Counted from the stretch's first letter, positions 49,152-58,390 are shown. The stretch is DNA of 64,000 bases from Halomonas sp. LR3S48 (GCF_025725665.1 NZ_CP107009.1:434001-498000); one strand, 5' to 3'. Notes: a model not told the origin generated them from the letters alone. Translations and numbers: made by a program.

Positions 49152-49931
49152 TCAGTGCTGGTCTTCGCGGCGAGTGAAGACCAGCGTATCGCCCTCCGAC
49201 ATGGCCGGGTTGTAGGCATAGCCCGCTACATCGAACTCCTTGAGCCTTTCCGGGTCGTCCAGGCGCTGTTGGATCATCCAGGCGGCCATGAGTCCCCGGG
49301 CTTTCTTGGCATAAAAGCTGATGATCTTGAACTTGCCGTTCTTCTCGTCCTTGAATACCGGTGTGATCACCCGCGCGTCGAGCCGCTTGGCGTCGACGGC
49401 CTTGAAGTACTCGTTGGAAGCCAGGTTCACCAGCACCTTCGAGCCGCTATCGGTGATGGCTTGGTCGAGCGCTTCGGTCAGAGAAGCCTGCCAGAAGGCG
49501 TAGAGATCCTGGCCGGCCGGATTGGGCAGCCGAGTGCCCATCTCCAGACGGTAGGGTTGGATCAGGTCGAGCGGCCGCAGCAGGCCGTACAGGCCCGAGA
49601 GAATGCGCAGGTGCTGCTGGGCAAAGGCATTGTCGTCGTCGCTGAAGGTGGCCGCCTCGAGTCCCATGTAGACGTCGCCCTGGAAGGCCTGGGCTGCCGG
49701 CTTGGCGTTGTCCGGGGAGAAGGGCGGTCGCCATTCGGCGAACCGGGCGGCATTGAGGCCGGCCAGTTTGTCACTGATCCCCATCAGATCGCTGAGCTGC
49801 TGCGGAGAGTAGTCTCGCAGAATAGTGATCAACCGCTGGCTCCGGTCGAGAAAGTCCGGCTGCGTGTGGATGGCCGTCGTGGCCGGAGTCTCGAAGTCCA
49901 GCGTCTTGGCTGGCGAGATCACGCTCAGCAT
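49152..49931 (-). CDS. yaaA: Peroxide stress protein YaaA
   Basis: A 259-residue member of the YaaA/DUF328 family, beginning [16 protein letters not shown] and containing [41 protein letters not shown] and [11 protein letters not shown], all diagnostic. In E. coli, YaaA is induced by OxyR and limits free intracellular iron during peroxide stress; it is also reported to bind DNA. I see no OxyR site by eye. It lies downstream of an aldo/keto reductase gene, separated by a terminator. Confidence 0.96.
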   Translation of the reverse strand: MLSVISPAKTLDFETPATTAIHTQPDFLDRSQRLITILRDYSPQQLSDLMGISDKLAGLNAARFAEWRPPFSPDNAKPAAQAFQGDVYMGLEAATFSDDDNAFAQQHLRILSGLYGLLRPLDLIQPYRLEMGTRLPNPAGQDLYAFWQASLTEALDQAITDSGSKVLVNLASNEYFKAVDAKRLDARVITPVFKDEKNGKFKIISFYAKKARGLMAAWMIQQRLDDPERLKEFDVAGYAYNPAMSEGDTLVFTRREDQH

Positions 49932-49999
49932 GGGGCACTCCTGTACCTGAAAGAGACGAGTCGGGAATGGCGGGATTATACCAGCAGCGGCACGACGAC

Positions 50000-50022
50000 G
50001 GGGCTATCGCAGCGATAGCCCC
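50000..50022 (-). terminator. Hairpin terminator after the aldo/keto reductase gene
   Basis: GGGGCTATCG (50000-50009) and CGATAGCCCC (50013-50022) with a 3-base loop, between the reductase stop (50044) and yaaA (49931). Confidence 0.7.
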
Positions 50023-50043
50023 AGGCTTACGCTCGATCGGGCC

Positions 50044-51075
50044 TCAGGGGCAGGGGTTGGGAATGCGCCGATGGACTTCATCGATGGCATCGAGCACGCT
50101 CTGCTCAAGCTTGAGTGATTCGCTGGCGAGGTTGTCCTCGAGCTGTTCCATGGTGGTGGCGCCGATGATATTGCTGGTCAGGAAGCTGCGTGAATTGACG
50201 AACGCCAACGCCATCTGGGCGGGGTCCAGGTCATGTTCACGGGCAATGTCCACATAGGCGCGGGTGGCCTGTTCGGCGAGCGGAGAGGTGTAGCGCTGGA
50301 AACGCTCGAAGAGCGTGAGGCGAGCGTTCTCGGGGCGGACCCCATCCAGATACTTGCCAGAGAGCACGCCGAAGGCCAGCGGCGAATAGGCCAGCAATCC
50401 AACGTTTTCGCGATGGGCGATCTCGGCCAGACCGACCTCGAAGGTGCGGTTGAGCAAGTTATAGGGGTTCTGGATCGAGGCGACGCGTGGCAGGTTCAGG
50501 TGCTCGGCCAGTTGCAGCGACTTCATCACGCCCCAGGGGGTTTCGTTGGAGAGGCCGATGGCACGCACCTTGCCCGCCTCCACCAACTCCTTGAGTGCAG
50601 CGAGAGTTTCTTCCAGAGCGACCGTATCCTCCTCGTCGTCGTGAACATAGCCCAGCTTGCCGAAATAGTTCGTCGAGCGCTCGGGCCAGTGCAACTGATA
50701 GAGATCGACGTAATCGGTCTGCAGCCGCATGAGACTGGCATCGATGGCCTGATGGATCTGCTCGCGGCTCAAGCGCGAGCCGCCGCGAATATGTTCCATT
50801 CGGGGGCCCGTGACCTTGGTGGCGATGATGACATCGTCGCGGCTCTCGCGCCGCTTGAGCCAGCTACCGATGTAGGCCTCGGTGCGGCCCTGGGTCTCGG
50901 CCCGGGGTGGGACTGGATACATCTCGGCCGCGTCGATGAAGTTGATGCCGAAGGCTACGGCGCGGTCGAGCTGTTCATGGGCCTCGGCTTCGCTGTTCTG
51001 CTCGCCGAACGTCATGGTGCCCAGGCACAGGCGGCTGACTTCGATGCCCGTGTCGCCAAGCAATCGCGTCTGCAT
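50044..51075 (-). CDS. Aldo/keto reductase, Tas-like
   Basis: A 343-residue NADPH-dependent oxidoreductase with a TIM barrel. The catalytic set is visible: Asp in NFIDAAEMYPVPP with its Tyr, Lys in IIATKVTGPR and His in YQLHWPER; the C-terminal NIIGATTMEQLEDNL binds cofactor. The PVPPRAETQGRTEAYIGSWL segment is that of E. coli Tas. The second ATG (51075) is better spaced from AGGAG than the first (51078). The physiological substrate is unknown. Confidence 0.93.
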   Translation of the reverse strand: MQTRLLGDTGIEVSRLCLGTMTFGEQNSEAEAHEQLDRAVAFGINFIDAAEMYPVPPRAETQGRTEAYIGSWLKRRESRDDVIIATKVTGPRMEHIRGGSRLSREQIHQAIDASLMRLQTDYVDLYQLHWPERSTNYFGKLGYVHDDEEDTVALEETLAALKELVEAGKVRAIGLSNETPWGVMKSLQLAEHLNLPRVASIQNPYNLLNRTFEVGLAEIAHRENVGLLAYSPLAFGVLSGKYLDGVRPENARLTLFERFQRYTSPLAEQATRAYVDIAREHDLDPAQMALAFVNSRSFLTSNIIGATTMEQLEDNLASESLKLEQSVLDAIDEVHRRIPNPCP

Positions 51076-51320
51076 CATCGCTCCTGTAAGAGGTAGGGGT
51101 CGGAAGCGTTCTCGTGGCTTATCCAAGCCATGCTAGCCGAGGCCTACCTGAGCAGCAAATCATGGGGGGTTGAGTCACCGTCGGGGCGAGCGTATGCTGG
51201 CGACCCTCAGCGGCCCGGCGGAGTCCCGCGGCGAGCTCAAGACAGGCCATGACGATGTTCACAGGGTGTGAACGCAGCGTCATGTGGCCAGCTTCAAGCA
51301 AAAGCAAGGTTGTTTGCAAA

Positions 51321-51839
51321 ATGACGCAGGCATCATCACTGTTCATCCGGCTCGAATATCGTCTTGCGGAACAACTGTTCCACACGCGCTGGCTGCCACG
51401 CTCCCCGCGTACCCAGCGCTTGACCATGCATCTCTTCGAGCGCTGCGCCGACGCCGGCCACCCTGCGGCGCTATCGCTCTATGGGCACATGCTCTTCCAG
51501 CGTGGCGTCAGTCCGCAGGACAAGGCGCGCGGGGCGCGCTACGTTCTCGAGGCGGCACAGGCCGGCAATCTCAAGGCCCAATATCAGGCGGGACGCATTC
51601 TCGAGCATGGCTGTGCCCAGTATCCTCGTCGCGAGGAGCGCGCCGTGACCTGGTATGCGCGTGCCGGCGAGGCCGGTCATTCGCTCGCTGCGCTGCGCCT
51701 GGCCAGGGCCTATCGCCTGGGCGAGCTGGGGCTGCCGGTGGATGGTGCCCAGGCCGAGCGCTGGCAGGCCTTGGCCGACCGTCATGCCGGGCTGGAGGGT
51801 GAGGAACTGGACAGCGACGTTGTCCAGGCCCGACACTAA
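51321..51839 (+). CDS. Sel1-repeat protein
   Basis: A 172-residue helical repeat protein. Three Sel1-like repeats are visible at about 37-70 (LFERCADAGHPAALSLYGHM), 72-108 (VLEAAQAGNLKAQYQAGRIL) and 110-147 (WYARAGEAGHSLAALRLARAY). Sel1 repeats mediate protein contacts; no partner is implied by neighbours. There is no signal peptide, so it is probably cytosolic. The ribosome site is weak. Confidence 0.85.
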   Translation: MTQASSLFIRLEYRLAEQLFHTRWLPRSPRTQRLTMHLFERCADAGHPAALSLYGHMLFQRGVSPQDKARGARYVLEAAQAGNLKAQYQAGRILEHGCAQYPRREERAVTWYARAGEAGHSLAALRLARAYRLGELGLPVDGAQAERWQALADRHAGLEGEELDSDVVQARH

Positions 51840-51895
51840 CCCTAACCTGTCACGCTCCCTACCACTCAGCCCTGCTTCCGAGGACGTGCCCATTC

Positions 51896-52396
51896 GTGAC
51901 GCTGCCGACACTGCTGGATATCGAGGCGTCCGGGTTCGGGCGCGGTAGCTACCCCATCGAGATCGGCCTGGCAAGGGCCGATGGTAGCTGCTGTGCCTTC
52001 CTCGTCCAACCCTTGGAGGAGTGGACGCATTGGGACCCCAAGGCCGAGCTGTTGCATGGGATATCCCGGGCACGCCTGCAACGCGAAGGCCTGCCCGTGG
52101 CTCAGGTGGCGCGCTGGCTCAACGACGAGTTGAGTGAGATCGGGGTGGCCTATAGCGACAGCTGGGGCTACGACAATACCTGGCTGTCGCTGTTGTTCCA
52201 TCATGCCGGCGTGCTGCCGGCGTTCCGTCTCGAGGCGCTGCGTATCCTGCTCAGCGAGCAGCAGCTTGTGTTCTGGCACATGACCCGTGAGGCGCTGGTC
52301 AAGGAGTTGGGGATCCGCCGTCATCGTGCCAGCGAGGATGCACGGCTGCTGCAGCTCACCTACCAGCGTACGCGCCAGCAGGCCGACTGCGGCTAG
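51896..52396 (+). CDS. DEDD-type 3'-5' exonuclease-like protein
   Basis: A 166-residue protein with an RNase-H-like exonuclease pattern: motif I LLDIEASGFG (Asp8, Glu10), IEIGLA, the LLHGISRARL helix, motif II WLNDEL/AYSDSWGYDN and motif III-like RHRASEDARLLQ. It is short for DnaQ and lacks any other domain. It starts with GTG at 51896, which homology requires. Its biological role is unknown. Confidence 0.75.
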   Translation: MTLPTLLDIEASGFGRGSYPIEIGLARADGSCCAFLVQPLEEWTHWDPKAELLHGISRARLQREGLPVAQVARWLNDELSEIGVAYSDSWGYDNTWLSLLFHHAGVLPAFRLEALRILLSEQQLVFWHMTREALVKELGIRRHRASEDARLLQLTYQRTRQQADCG

Positions 52397-52413
52397 CCTC
52401 CAGGAAGTCGGCG

Positions 52414-53385
52414 TCAGCCTTCGCCGCTCACCGCGAGCAACACCTTGCCGATATTGGCGTCCCGCTCGACATGAGCATGGGCGGCTTCGGCCTCGTCGAT
52501 CGGCCAGGTGCGATCGATCAGCGGTCGGATCTCACCGCTCGTCAGGCGTGGCCAGACATGCGCCAGCAGCGCGTCGAGAATGGCGCCCTTGGCTGCCGGG
52601 GGCTTGGCGCGCAGTGTCGAACCGATCAATCTCTGCCGCTTCATCAGCATGCGCCCCAGGTCGAGTTCGGCGTGGCGTCCGCCCATCAGGCCGATCAGCA
52701 CCATGCGGCCATCGGCGTTGAGCACGTGCTGGTTGTCGGAGAGATAGGAAGCGCCTACCGGGTCGAGGATCACGTCGGCACCGCCCCAGGCCTTCACGGC
52801 ATCCACGAAACTGCCCTCATGGCGGTTGAAGAGGCCGTCGGCCCCCAGTTCATGGCAGGCGGCGAGCTTGGCGTCGCTACCTGCTGTGACGAAGCAGGGG
52901 TGGCCAAATGCATGACAGAGCTGTATCGCTGCGGTGCCGACGCCGCTGGCACCGGCATGCAGCAAGACACGCTCACCGGAGGCCAGTTGGCCCTCCATGA
53001 ACAGATTGAGCCAGGCGGTAGCGAATACCTCGGGGAGGGCGGCCGCTTCGCGCAGGCCGAACCCTTCAGGCAGCGGCAGCACCTGTCGTGCGTCGACCAC
53101 CACCTCCTCGGCGTAGCCACCTCCCGCCAGCAGGGCACAGACCCGGTCGCCAGGGCGAAGGCCATCGACGTCGGGGCCGACCTCGGCCACTGTGCCGCTG
53201 ACCTCCAGGCCCGGGATGTCGCTGACTCCGGGTGGCGGAGGATAATGACCGGCGCGCTGCATCAGGTCGGCGCGATTGACGCCGGCCCAGGCGACGCGCA
53301 GGCGCACTTCGCCGGCAGCGGGCCCTCTGGGGGCCGGTTGCTCACGCCAGTGTAGGCGCTCCTGCTCGATGACGATGGCGTGCAT
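52414..53385 (-). CDS. NAD(P)H-quinone oxidoreductase, PIG3-like zinc-free MDR
   Basis: A 323-residue medium-chain reductase without zinc ligands. It shows GVNRADLMQRAGHYPPPPG, IPGLEVSGTVAEVG and the nucleotide-binding HAGASGVGTAAIQLCHAFG, as in the TP53I3/PIG3 quinone reductase group. The start at 53385 is preceded by AGGAGG. It is probably cotranscribed with the LOG-family gene upstream (gap 10 bases). Confidence 0.9.
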   Translation of the reverse strand: MHAIVIEQERLHWREQPAPRGPAAGEVRLRVAWAGVNRADLMQRAGHYPPPPGVSDIPGLEVSGTVAEVGPDVDGLRPGDRVCALLAGGGYAEEVVVDARQVLPLPEGFGLREAAALPEVFATAWLNLFMEGQLASGERVLLHAGASGVGTAAIQLCHAFGHPCFVTAGSDAKLAACHELGADGLFNRHEGSFVDAVKAWGGADVILDPVGASYLSDNQHVLNADGRMVLIGLMGGRHAELDLGRMLMKRQRLIGSTLRAKPPAAKGAILDALLAHVWPRLTSGEIRPLIDRTWPIDEAEAAHAHVERDANIGKVLLAVSGEG

Positions 53386-53395
53386 GGAGGGCCTC

Positions 53396-53953
53396 CTAGG
53401 TGGCGGATTCGGCGAGCCGGACTTCCAGTGCATCCAACAGGGCGGCGGGTTCCTCGGCATCGATCAACTGGGTCCGGGTGCGGGCATTGAGGAAGCCGTG
53501 CTCCACGGTCTGGTCGAGGAAGGCCAGCAGAGGGGAATAGAAGCCGGCGATATCGAGCACGCCGATGGGTTTGTCGTGAAGCCCCAGGTACTGCCAGGTC
53601 CAGGCCTCGAACAGCTCCTCCAGGGTGCCGATACCGCCGGGGAGAGCGATGAAGGCGTCGGCGTGGGCAGCCATGCTGGCCTTGCGCTCGTGCATGTTGT
53701 TCACGCGTATCAGCGTCGGTAGCCCCTCGTGGGCCTGCTCGCGCTCCACCAGATGGTCGGGCATCACGCCGATCACGTCGCCGCCACCGGCGAGTACGGC
53801 GTTGGCCAGCTCTCCCATCAGGCCGATACGAGCACCACCATAGACCAGGCCATGGCCGCGCGCGGCGAGCTCATGCCCGAGGGCACGGGTGGCTTCAACA
53901 AAGGCAGGGTCCCGGCCATCGCGGGAGCCCAGGTAAACACAGAATTTCGACAT
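53396..53953 (-). CDS. LOG-family nucleotide 5'-monophosphate phosphoribohydrolase
   Basis: A 185-residue Rossmann-fold enzyme (TIGR00730). The conserved GLVYGGARIGLMGELANAVL and the LPGGIGTLEELFEAWTW (PGGxGTxxE) catalytic motif are intact, with the MHERKASM substrate loop. LOG enzymes cleave ribose 5-phosphate from nucleotides such as AMP or cytokinin nucleotides; the bacterial substrate is usually uncertain. It is followed by the quinone reductase gene. Confidence 0.93.
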   Translation of the reverse strand: MSKFCVYLGSRDGRDPAFVEATRALGHELAARGHGLVYGGARIGLMGELANAVLAGGGDVIGVMPDHLVEREQAHEGLPTLIRVNNMHERKASMAAHADAFIALPGGIGTLEELFEAWTWQYLGLHDKPIGVLDIAGFYSPLLAFLDQTVEHGFLNARTRTQLIDAEEPAALLDALEVRLAESAT

Positions 53954-54019
53954 GCGCGTCTCCTTGGCAAGCTCCTATCCTAGCTGCCAGGGATTGGCTT
54001 CGGAAGCGTCGAAATAGCG

Positions 54020-54541
54020 TCAGGGCAGGTAGTCGGCCACGGTGAACTCGGCGTCGAGCCACTGACCGATCACGTTATTACCGCACAGGTGGTGGGCGTA
54101 TTGGGTATGCAGGCAACGCACCTGGTCCCAGTTGGCAATGCCGCCGATGCCACGCTCGCGCAATATGCCCTCATAGCCGAGCCGTTCGACCTCATGGCGC
54201 TGTGCAGCGCTCATGTTTTGCCAGCGTGCCTCCACATAGTCGCGATGGCTGGCATGGTAGGCGGCAAGAAAGTCGCCATCCTCCCGAAGTCTTGCCTCGA
54301 TCTGCTTGATGACGCCACTGGCTTCGATGCGAGAGATGTCGATCTTGAGTTGCTCGGAGCAGAGCCAGTAGAGGGTGGGAAAGGGTTTGCCATCGACGAT
54401 AGGCGCCATGCGCAGCACCAGCGGAGTGCCTTCACCATCAACGGCCGCGACCGCCTCGATACCGCGCGGAGCACGGCCTAATTGCTCGGTAATGATGGCG
54501 AGCTGGCGAGCGTCAGGCATCTGGTCGGTCTGGATCACCAT
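54020..54541 (-). CDS. DUF501-family protein
   Basis: A 173-residue protein of unknown function. It carries the family's LGRAPRGIEAVAAV, PFPTLYWLCSEQLKIDISRIEA and the GIGGIANWDQVRCLHTQYAHHL block (positions about 130-151), where Cys/His residues might bind metal. There is no signal peptide. Its 5' end overlaps the 3' end of the hypothetical gene upstream by 29 bases, implying cotranscription and coupling. Confidence 0.88.
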   Translation of the reverse strand: MVIQTDQMPDARQLAIITEQLGRAPRGIEAVAAVDGEGTPLVLRMAPIVDGKPFPTLYWLCSEQLKIDISRIEASGVIKQIEARLREDGDFLAAYHASHRDYVEARWQNMSAAQRHEVERLGYEGILRERGIGGIANWDQVRCLHTQYAHHLCGNNVIGQWLDAEFTVADYLP

Positions 54542-54842
54542 CGGCGGGTTCCCTTACGAACTTGTTGGAGCGGCCCACGGCGCGGAAGAAGGTTCGGTTG
54601 AGCTGCTCGGGTGTGGGCACGTAGCCACGCCACTGGCGTTCGCAGTACTCGTTGGCCCGTGCCATCAGCACGTCGTAGAGGCGATTGAACGGCGCATCAT
54701 AATCGTAGGGGTCGGCGCCGAACAAGCGGATATGCGGGAAGTCGGCGAACCGCTCCATGAAGTAGCGCTCCAGGTCGGCTTCCACGGCGCGGTGCTGGGC
54801 CACGTTGTCGGGGTCGAGCCAGAGGTTGTAGCGGATGGCCAT
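54513..54842 (-). CDS. Hypothetical protein coupled to DUF501 gene
   Basis: A 109-residue soluble protein I do not recognise. It begins MAIRYNLWLDPDNVAQHRAV and has aromatic/acidic segments (RYFMERFADFPHIRLFGADP; YDAPFNRLYDVLM) and a basic, proline-rich end. The ATG at 54842 follows AGGAG by 6 bases; a longer frame to 54905 is possible. It overlaps the DUF501 gene, which suggests a linked function. Confidence 0.7.
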   Translation of the reverse strand: MAIRYNLWLDPDNVAQHRAVEADLERYFMERFADFPHIRLFGADPYDYDAPFNRLYDVLMARANEYCERQWRGYVPTPEQLNRTFFRAVGRSNKFVREPADGDPDRPDA

Positions 54843-54928
54843 GATGGACTCCTGCCAGCGATGAATGGCCCGTCGTTCTGCCGGGTCATGGAGTTTTGAC
54901 CACATGAGACCGGGTTCGGCTCATGAGA

Positions 54929-55399
54929 TCAGGCACGTGCCAGCGGGGCCAGGCGTGCTTGGCACAGGCGCATCAGATCGGCAGGCGCCAGGGCAATCTC
55001 CAGGCCGCGCCGCCCGCCGCTGACATGCAGTCTCCCTAGCGCCTCAGCGCTGTCATCGAGAAACGTCGGCAAGCGTCTCTTCTGCCCCAAGGGGCTGATG
55101 CCGCCCAACACGTAGCCAGTCGCCCGTTCGGCTTCGGCCGCTTCGGCCATACTGGCGCGACGCGCCCCGGCCGCCTTGGCCAGCGCCTTGAGGTCGAGCT
55201 GGCCGGTCACCGGCACGATACCTACCGCCAGGCGGCCATCGTCGAGACGGGCAATCAGGGTCTTGAACACCGTGTTCGGGTCGAGTCCCAGGGCACTTGC
55301 GGCCTCCTCGCCATAGGCCGGTGCGCGCGGGTCGTGCTCATAGCTGAGCAGCTCGAAGGCGGCGCCATCGCGTTCCAACGCCTTGACGGCCGGAGTCAT
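54929..55399 (-). CDS. ybaK: Cys-tRNA(Pro)/Cys-tRNA(Cys) deacylase
   Basis: A 156-residue editing protein that hydrolyses mischarged Cys-tRNA(Pro). It has the YbaK/EbsC fold with TPAVKALERDGAAFELLSYEHD at the N-terminus, the catalytic-lysine segment NTVFKTLIARLDDG and VLGGISPLGQKRRLPTFLDD. The start overlaps the stop of the thioesterase gene (55396-55399, ATGA), so the two are coupled. Confidence 0.95.
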   Translation of the reverse strand: MTPAVKALERDGAAFELLSYEHDPRAPAYGEEAASALGLDPNTVFKTLIARLDDGRLAVGIVPVTGQLDLKALAKAAGARRASMAEAAEAERATGYVLGGISPLGQKRRLPTFLDDSAEALGRLHVSGGRRGLEIALAPADLMRLCQARLAPLARA

Positions 55400-55809
55400 G
55401 CGTCGGCTGGCTCAGCGATGGGCTGCAGGTGGGTTTCGAGCGCTGCGCGCAGTTCGCCTTCGATAGGCACGGCGCGCTTGGTGGCGTGGTCGAAGTGCAC
55501 CATCACGGTATGGCCGAGGTTGGTCAACTGGCCTTTCTGCCACGCCTCCTGGGTTACGGTAAAGGAGCTGTTGCCCAGCCGCGAGACGTAGGTGTGAATC
55601 TCGATGTCGCTGCCATAGTGCAGCTCGGCGCGGTAGTCGATCTCCATGCGCGCCATGATCAGCCGCCACTTGCGTGGATCCAGGTCCGGCGTGAACAGGC
55701 GGAACAGGTCGTTGCGTGCCAGCTCGAACCAGGCGGGCAGGCGAGTATTGTTGACGTGCCCGAGGGCATCGGTGTCGTAGAAGGCCGGCTCGATGGTGCG
55801 CACGAACAT
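55396..55809 (-). CDS. Acyl-CoA thioesterase, 4HBT hotdog fold
   Basis: A 137-residue single-hotdog protein. The catalytic Asp is in FYDTDALGHVNNTRLPAWFE, the canonical 4-hydroxybenzoyl-CoA/YbgC-type motif, followed by RMEIDYRAELHYGSDIEI. It probably hydrolyses short or medium acyl-CoAs. It is the first gene of a coupled pair with ybaK. Confidence 0.92.
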   Translation of the reverse strand: MFVRTIEPAFYDTDALGHVNNTRLPAWFELARNDLFRLFTPDLDPRKWRLIMARMEIDYRAELHYGSDIEIHTYVSRLGNSSFTVTQEAWQKGQLTNLGHTVMVHFDHATKRAVPIEGELRAALETHLQPIAEPADA

Positions 55810-55884
55810 GGGAATTCCTCTATCACTCTGGTCTTGTGGCGTGTCGTTGGCAGGCTAACAGCATTGCCCCGAGCAAACGCTAGG

Positions 55885-56700
55885 TCAAGTGCGGGCCGCC
55901 TGCCTTGCGCCGTGCCACGCCTGCAGGCGCATCCAGGCCAGCAGCCACAGGGTCGCCACGGCGAAGCCCGCCAGAGTGCCCCATAGCAGGCCCAGGGTGG
56001 CGTAGGTGAGCGACACGCAGAGCGCATAACAGAGCAGCGCACCCAGGCCGGCCGGATAGTGCTTGATCACCGTGGCGGCCGGTGCCGCGCCGTGGGTGAG
56101 GTGCAGGATCACCAATAGCGGATACATCGAGATCGGGAAGGCCGCCAGCATGCCGGCCCAGGAGACCGGCAGCACGTGGGCCAGGCCGGTGACCAGGAAG
56201 ACGATGGCGGTGGCAAGCCCGGCGCGAAGCACAAGCGGCTTCCAGCGTGAGCTGCCATGGTGCACCGTGACCCGGGTTTCCGGTACGTGTCGATAGAGCC
56301 AGGTAAAGACGAAAATGGCTACCAAGGTCACCAGGGTGCCGCTCAGGCGATCGAATTCGAAGCGGGTCAGCACGAGGCTTGCGAGCCACCAGGCGATGAG
56401 ACCGCCCGCCGTGCCGGCGAGCACGCCAACCAGGCCGTCGCGGCGCCCGCAAACCAGGTAGCCGCCCCCCAGCGCCATGGTGGCGGTGAAGCCTGCCAGG
56501 CTGAACACGGCGCTCTCGGCGGCGAAGTCCGGTGAGATTTCCAAGCCGATGAAGAACAGGGCGATGGCAGTGCCCAGCGGGTAGCCGGAAAGCAGGCCGG
56601 CCACACGGGTACTGACGCGCTCGGCAACGACCGACAGGCCGAGCACGATACCGATCGATACCGCGAGCTTGGCCAACTGCCAGCTCAGGGGAACGTCCAT
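55885..56700 (-). CDS. Eight-to-nine-TM membrane protein with internal duplication
   Basis: A 271-residue inner-membrane protein I cannot assign to a family. About nine hydrophobic segments are visible. Two halves look related: VAGLLSGYPLGTAIALFFIG (near 33-52) and WAGMLAAFPISMYPLLVILH (near 182-201) share a small-residue/G-P pattern, each followed by a helical stretch. Inverted or tandem repeats of this kind are common in transporters. No functional neighbour: ybaK/thioesterase lies downstream and a hypothetical gene upstream. Confidence 0.7.
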   Translation of the reverse strand: MDVPLSWQLAKLAVSIGIVLGLSVVAERVSTRVAGLLSGYPLGTAIALFFIGLEISPDFAAESAVFSLAGFTATMALGGGYLVCGRRDGLVGVLAGTAGGLIAWWLASLVLTRFEFDRLSGTLVTLVAIFVFTWLYRHVPETRVTVHHGSSRWKPLVLRAGLATAIVFLVTGLAHVLPVSWAGMLAAFPISMYPLLVILHLTHGAAPAATVIKHYPAGLGALLCYALCVSLTYATLGLLWGTLAGFAVATLWLLAWMRLQAWHGARQAART

Positions 56701-56730
56701 GACTGATTCCTTGAAAGAGAGGTAGCGCTA

Positions 56731-57177
56731 CTAGACGAGGCGCAGGCCCTGGCGATCGGCCCAGGCGGCGCCCACCGCGTGGGCCAGTATCTCACGTAGA
56801 TGGGCGGGCAGGGCGGTGCGTGCCTCGTCGACGCTGGCAAACTCGCGGTTGCGCAACCAGCAATAGGCCCAGGCGCAAGCCTCGTCATCGTCTTCCGGCA
56901 GCGGGCGCGCCGGCATCTGTATCAGCAGGAAGGTGGCGGTGCGTGCCGCCCATAGCGGAATGCGGTCCCCTGACTCGGGCTGGCTCCATGCTTGGAGCAT
57001 TGCCCCATCGGGAGTGGACTCGGGCTCGCCGAGGTGGGCCACTCGTGCCGTCTCGGCCAGGATCAGCGCGAGGCGGTCCGGCTCGCCCTGGCCGAGCTTG
57101 AGCCACTGGCCGATCAGCGCCGGCATGCCCCGACGTACCTTGGCATAGAAGCCGCTTTGCGGCATGGTCTTGCTCAT
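56731..57177 (-). CDS. Hypothetical protein
   Basis: A 148-residue soluble protein of unknown function starting MSKTMPQSGFYAKVRRGMPA. It is rich in Leu, Ala and Trp and seems mostly helical, with an acidic stretch PEDDDEACAWAYCWLRNREF in the middle. The start at 57177 follows GGAAG by 7 bases; the frame stays open further upstream, but that part runs into the aminotransferase gene on the other strand. It diverges from the PatB-like gene with a 24-base gap. Confidence 0.65.
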   Translation of the reverse strand: MSKTMPQSGFYAKVRRGMPALIGQWLKLGQGEPDRLALILAETARVAHLGEPESTPDGAMLQAWSQPESGDRIPLWAARTATFLLIQMPARPLPEDDDEACAWAYCWLRNREFASVDEARTALPAHLREILAHAVGAAWADRQGLRLV

Positions 57178-57201
57178 ACTGCTGCTTCCCGAGGAAAGAA
57201 C

Positions 57202-58380
57202 ATGGAGTTCGATTTTGCCACGCCCATCGAGCGTCGCCACCCCGATCATGGCGAATGGCCATCGCAGAAGTGGCATCGCTATGATGCCAGCATCCTGCCG
57301 CTGTGGGTGGCCGATATGGATTTTCGCTCCCCGCCGCAAGTGATCGAGGCGCTGCGAGAGCGGATCGATCATGGCGTCTTCGGCTATGGACTGGTCCCCG
57401 ACAGTCTCAAGCGTACCCTGTGCGAGTGGAGCGCACGGGAATACGACTGGCCGATCGAGCCGGAGTGGCAACTGTGGCTACCCGGCGTGGTGCCGGCCCT
57501 GCACCTGGCCAGCCTGGCGCTGACCGAGCCGGGGCAGGGCGTGTTGACCGGCACACCGATCTATCCGCCGTTTCTCAAAGTGGCGGAGCGCACCGGGCGA
57601 CTGGCCCAGCAGGCGCCGCTGGGCGAGCCGGCTGCTCCGGGCGAGCCATGGCGACTCGATCTGGAGGCGCTGGAGGCGGCGATCACGCCCGAGACGCGGC
57701 TGCTCTTGTGGTGTCATCCTCACAACCCCACCGGTCGGGTGTGGCGCCACGAGGAGCTGGCCGGGCTGGCGGCGCTGGTCGAGCGTCACGACCTGTTGGT
57801 GGTTTCCGACGAGCTGCACTGCGACCTGCTGCTCGACGAAGGGGCCGTCCATCGGCCGCTGGCGGCCGCCTTCCCGGCGCTTGCGGCGCGAACCATCACC
57901 CTCTGGGCACCCTCCAAGACCTTCAATTTGGCCGGCCTCACCGCGGCCTGTGCGGTGATTCCGGATGCTTCGCTGAGGCAACGCTTCGCCGCGGCAACGC
58001 GGGGCTTGTTGCCGGACGTCAACGTACTGGGGCTGGCCGCCGCCGAGGTGGCCTATGGGCAGTGCAATCCCTGGCGTCGGGCGCTGATCGCGGTGCTGCG
58101 TGGCCACCGCCAGGCCCTGGTCGAGCGTGTCGCCCAGTGGCCGGGAGTCAGCATGAGCGCTCCCCAGTCCACTTATCTTGCCTGGCTCGACCTGCGCCGT
58201 GCCGAAGGGCTGGCGCAATATGGAGGCTCGCCCCAGCAGGTCCTGATGGAGCAGGCTGGCGTGGCGCTCTCCGACGGTGCCGATTTCGGCTGGCCGGGCT
58301 TCGTGCGGCTCAATTTCGGTACCACCGCGTCGCAGCTCGAAGAGGCGCTGGTTCGCCTCGACACGGTGCTGAAGGGGTGA
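57202..58380 (+). CDS. PatB/MalY-type aminotransferase (probable C-S lyase)
   Basis: A 392-residue PLP enzyme of fold type I. The N-terminal LPLWVADMDFRSPPQVIEAL is the PatB/MalY signature, PHNPTGRVW binds cofactor, VVSDELHCDLLL contains the Asp for the pyridine nitrogen, and APSKTFNLAGL has the Schiff-base lysine. Such enzymes act as cystathionine beta-lyases, which would feed homocysteine to the methionine cycle (metF, metK and ahcY are elsewhere in the window). Other C-S lyase substrates are possible. Confidence 0.93.
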   Translation: MEFDFATPIERRHPDHGEWPSQKWHRYDASILPLWVADMDFRSPPQVIEALRERIDHGVFGYGLVPDSLKRTLCEWSAREYDWPIEPEWQLWLPGVVPALHLASLALTEPGQGVLTGTPIYPPFLKVAERTGRLAQQAPLGEPAAPGEPWRLDLEALEAAITPETRLLLWCHPHNPTGRVWRHEELAGLAALVERHDLLVVSDELHCDLLLDEGAVHRPLAAAFPALAARTITLWAPSKTFNLAGLTAACAVIPDASLRQRFAAATRGLLPDVNVLGLAAAEVAYGQCNPWRRALIAVLRGHRQALVERVAQWPGVSMSAPQSTYLAWLDLRRAEGLAQYGGSPQQVLMEQAGVALSDGADFGWPGFVRLNFGTTASQLEEALVRLDTVLKG

Positions 58381-58390
58381 CAAGAGCTGA

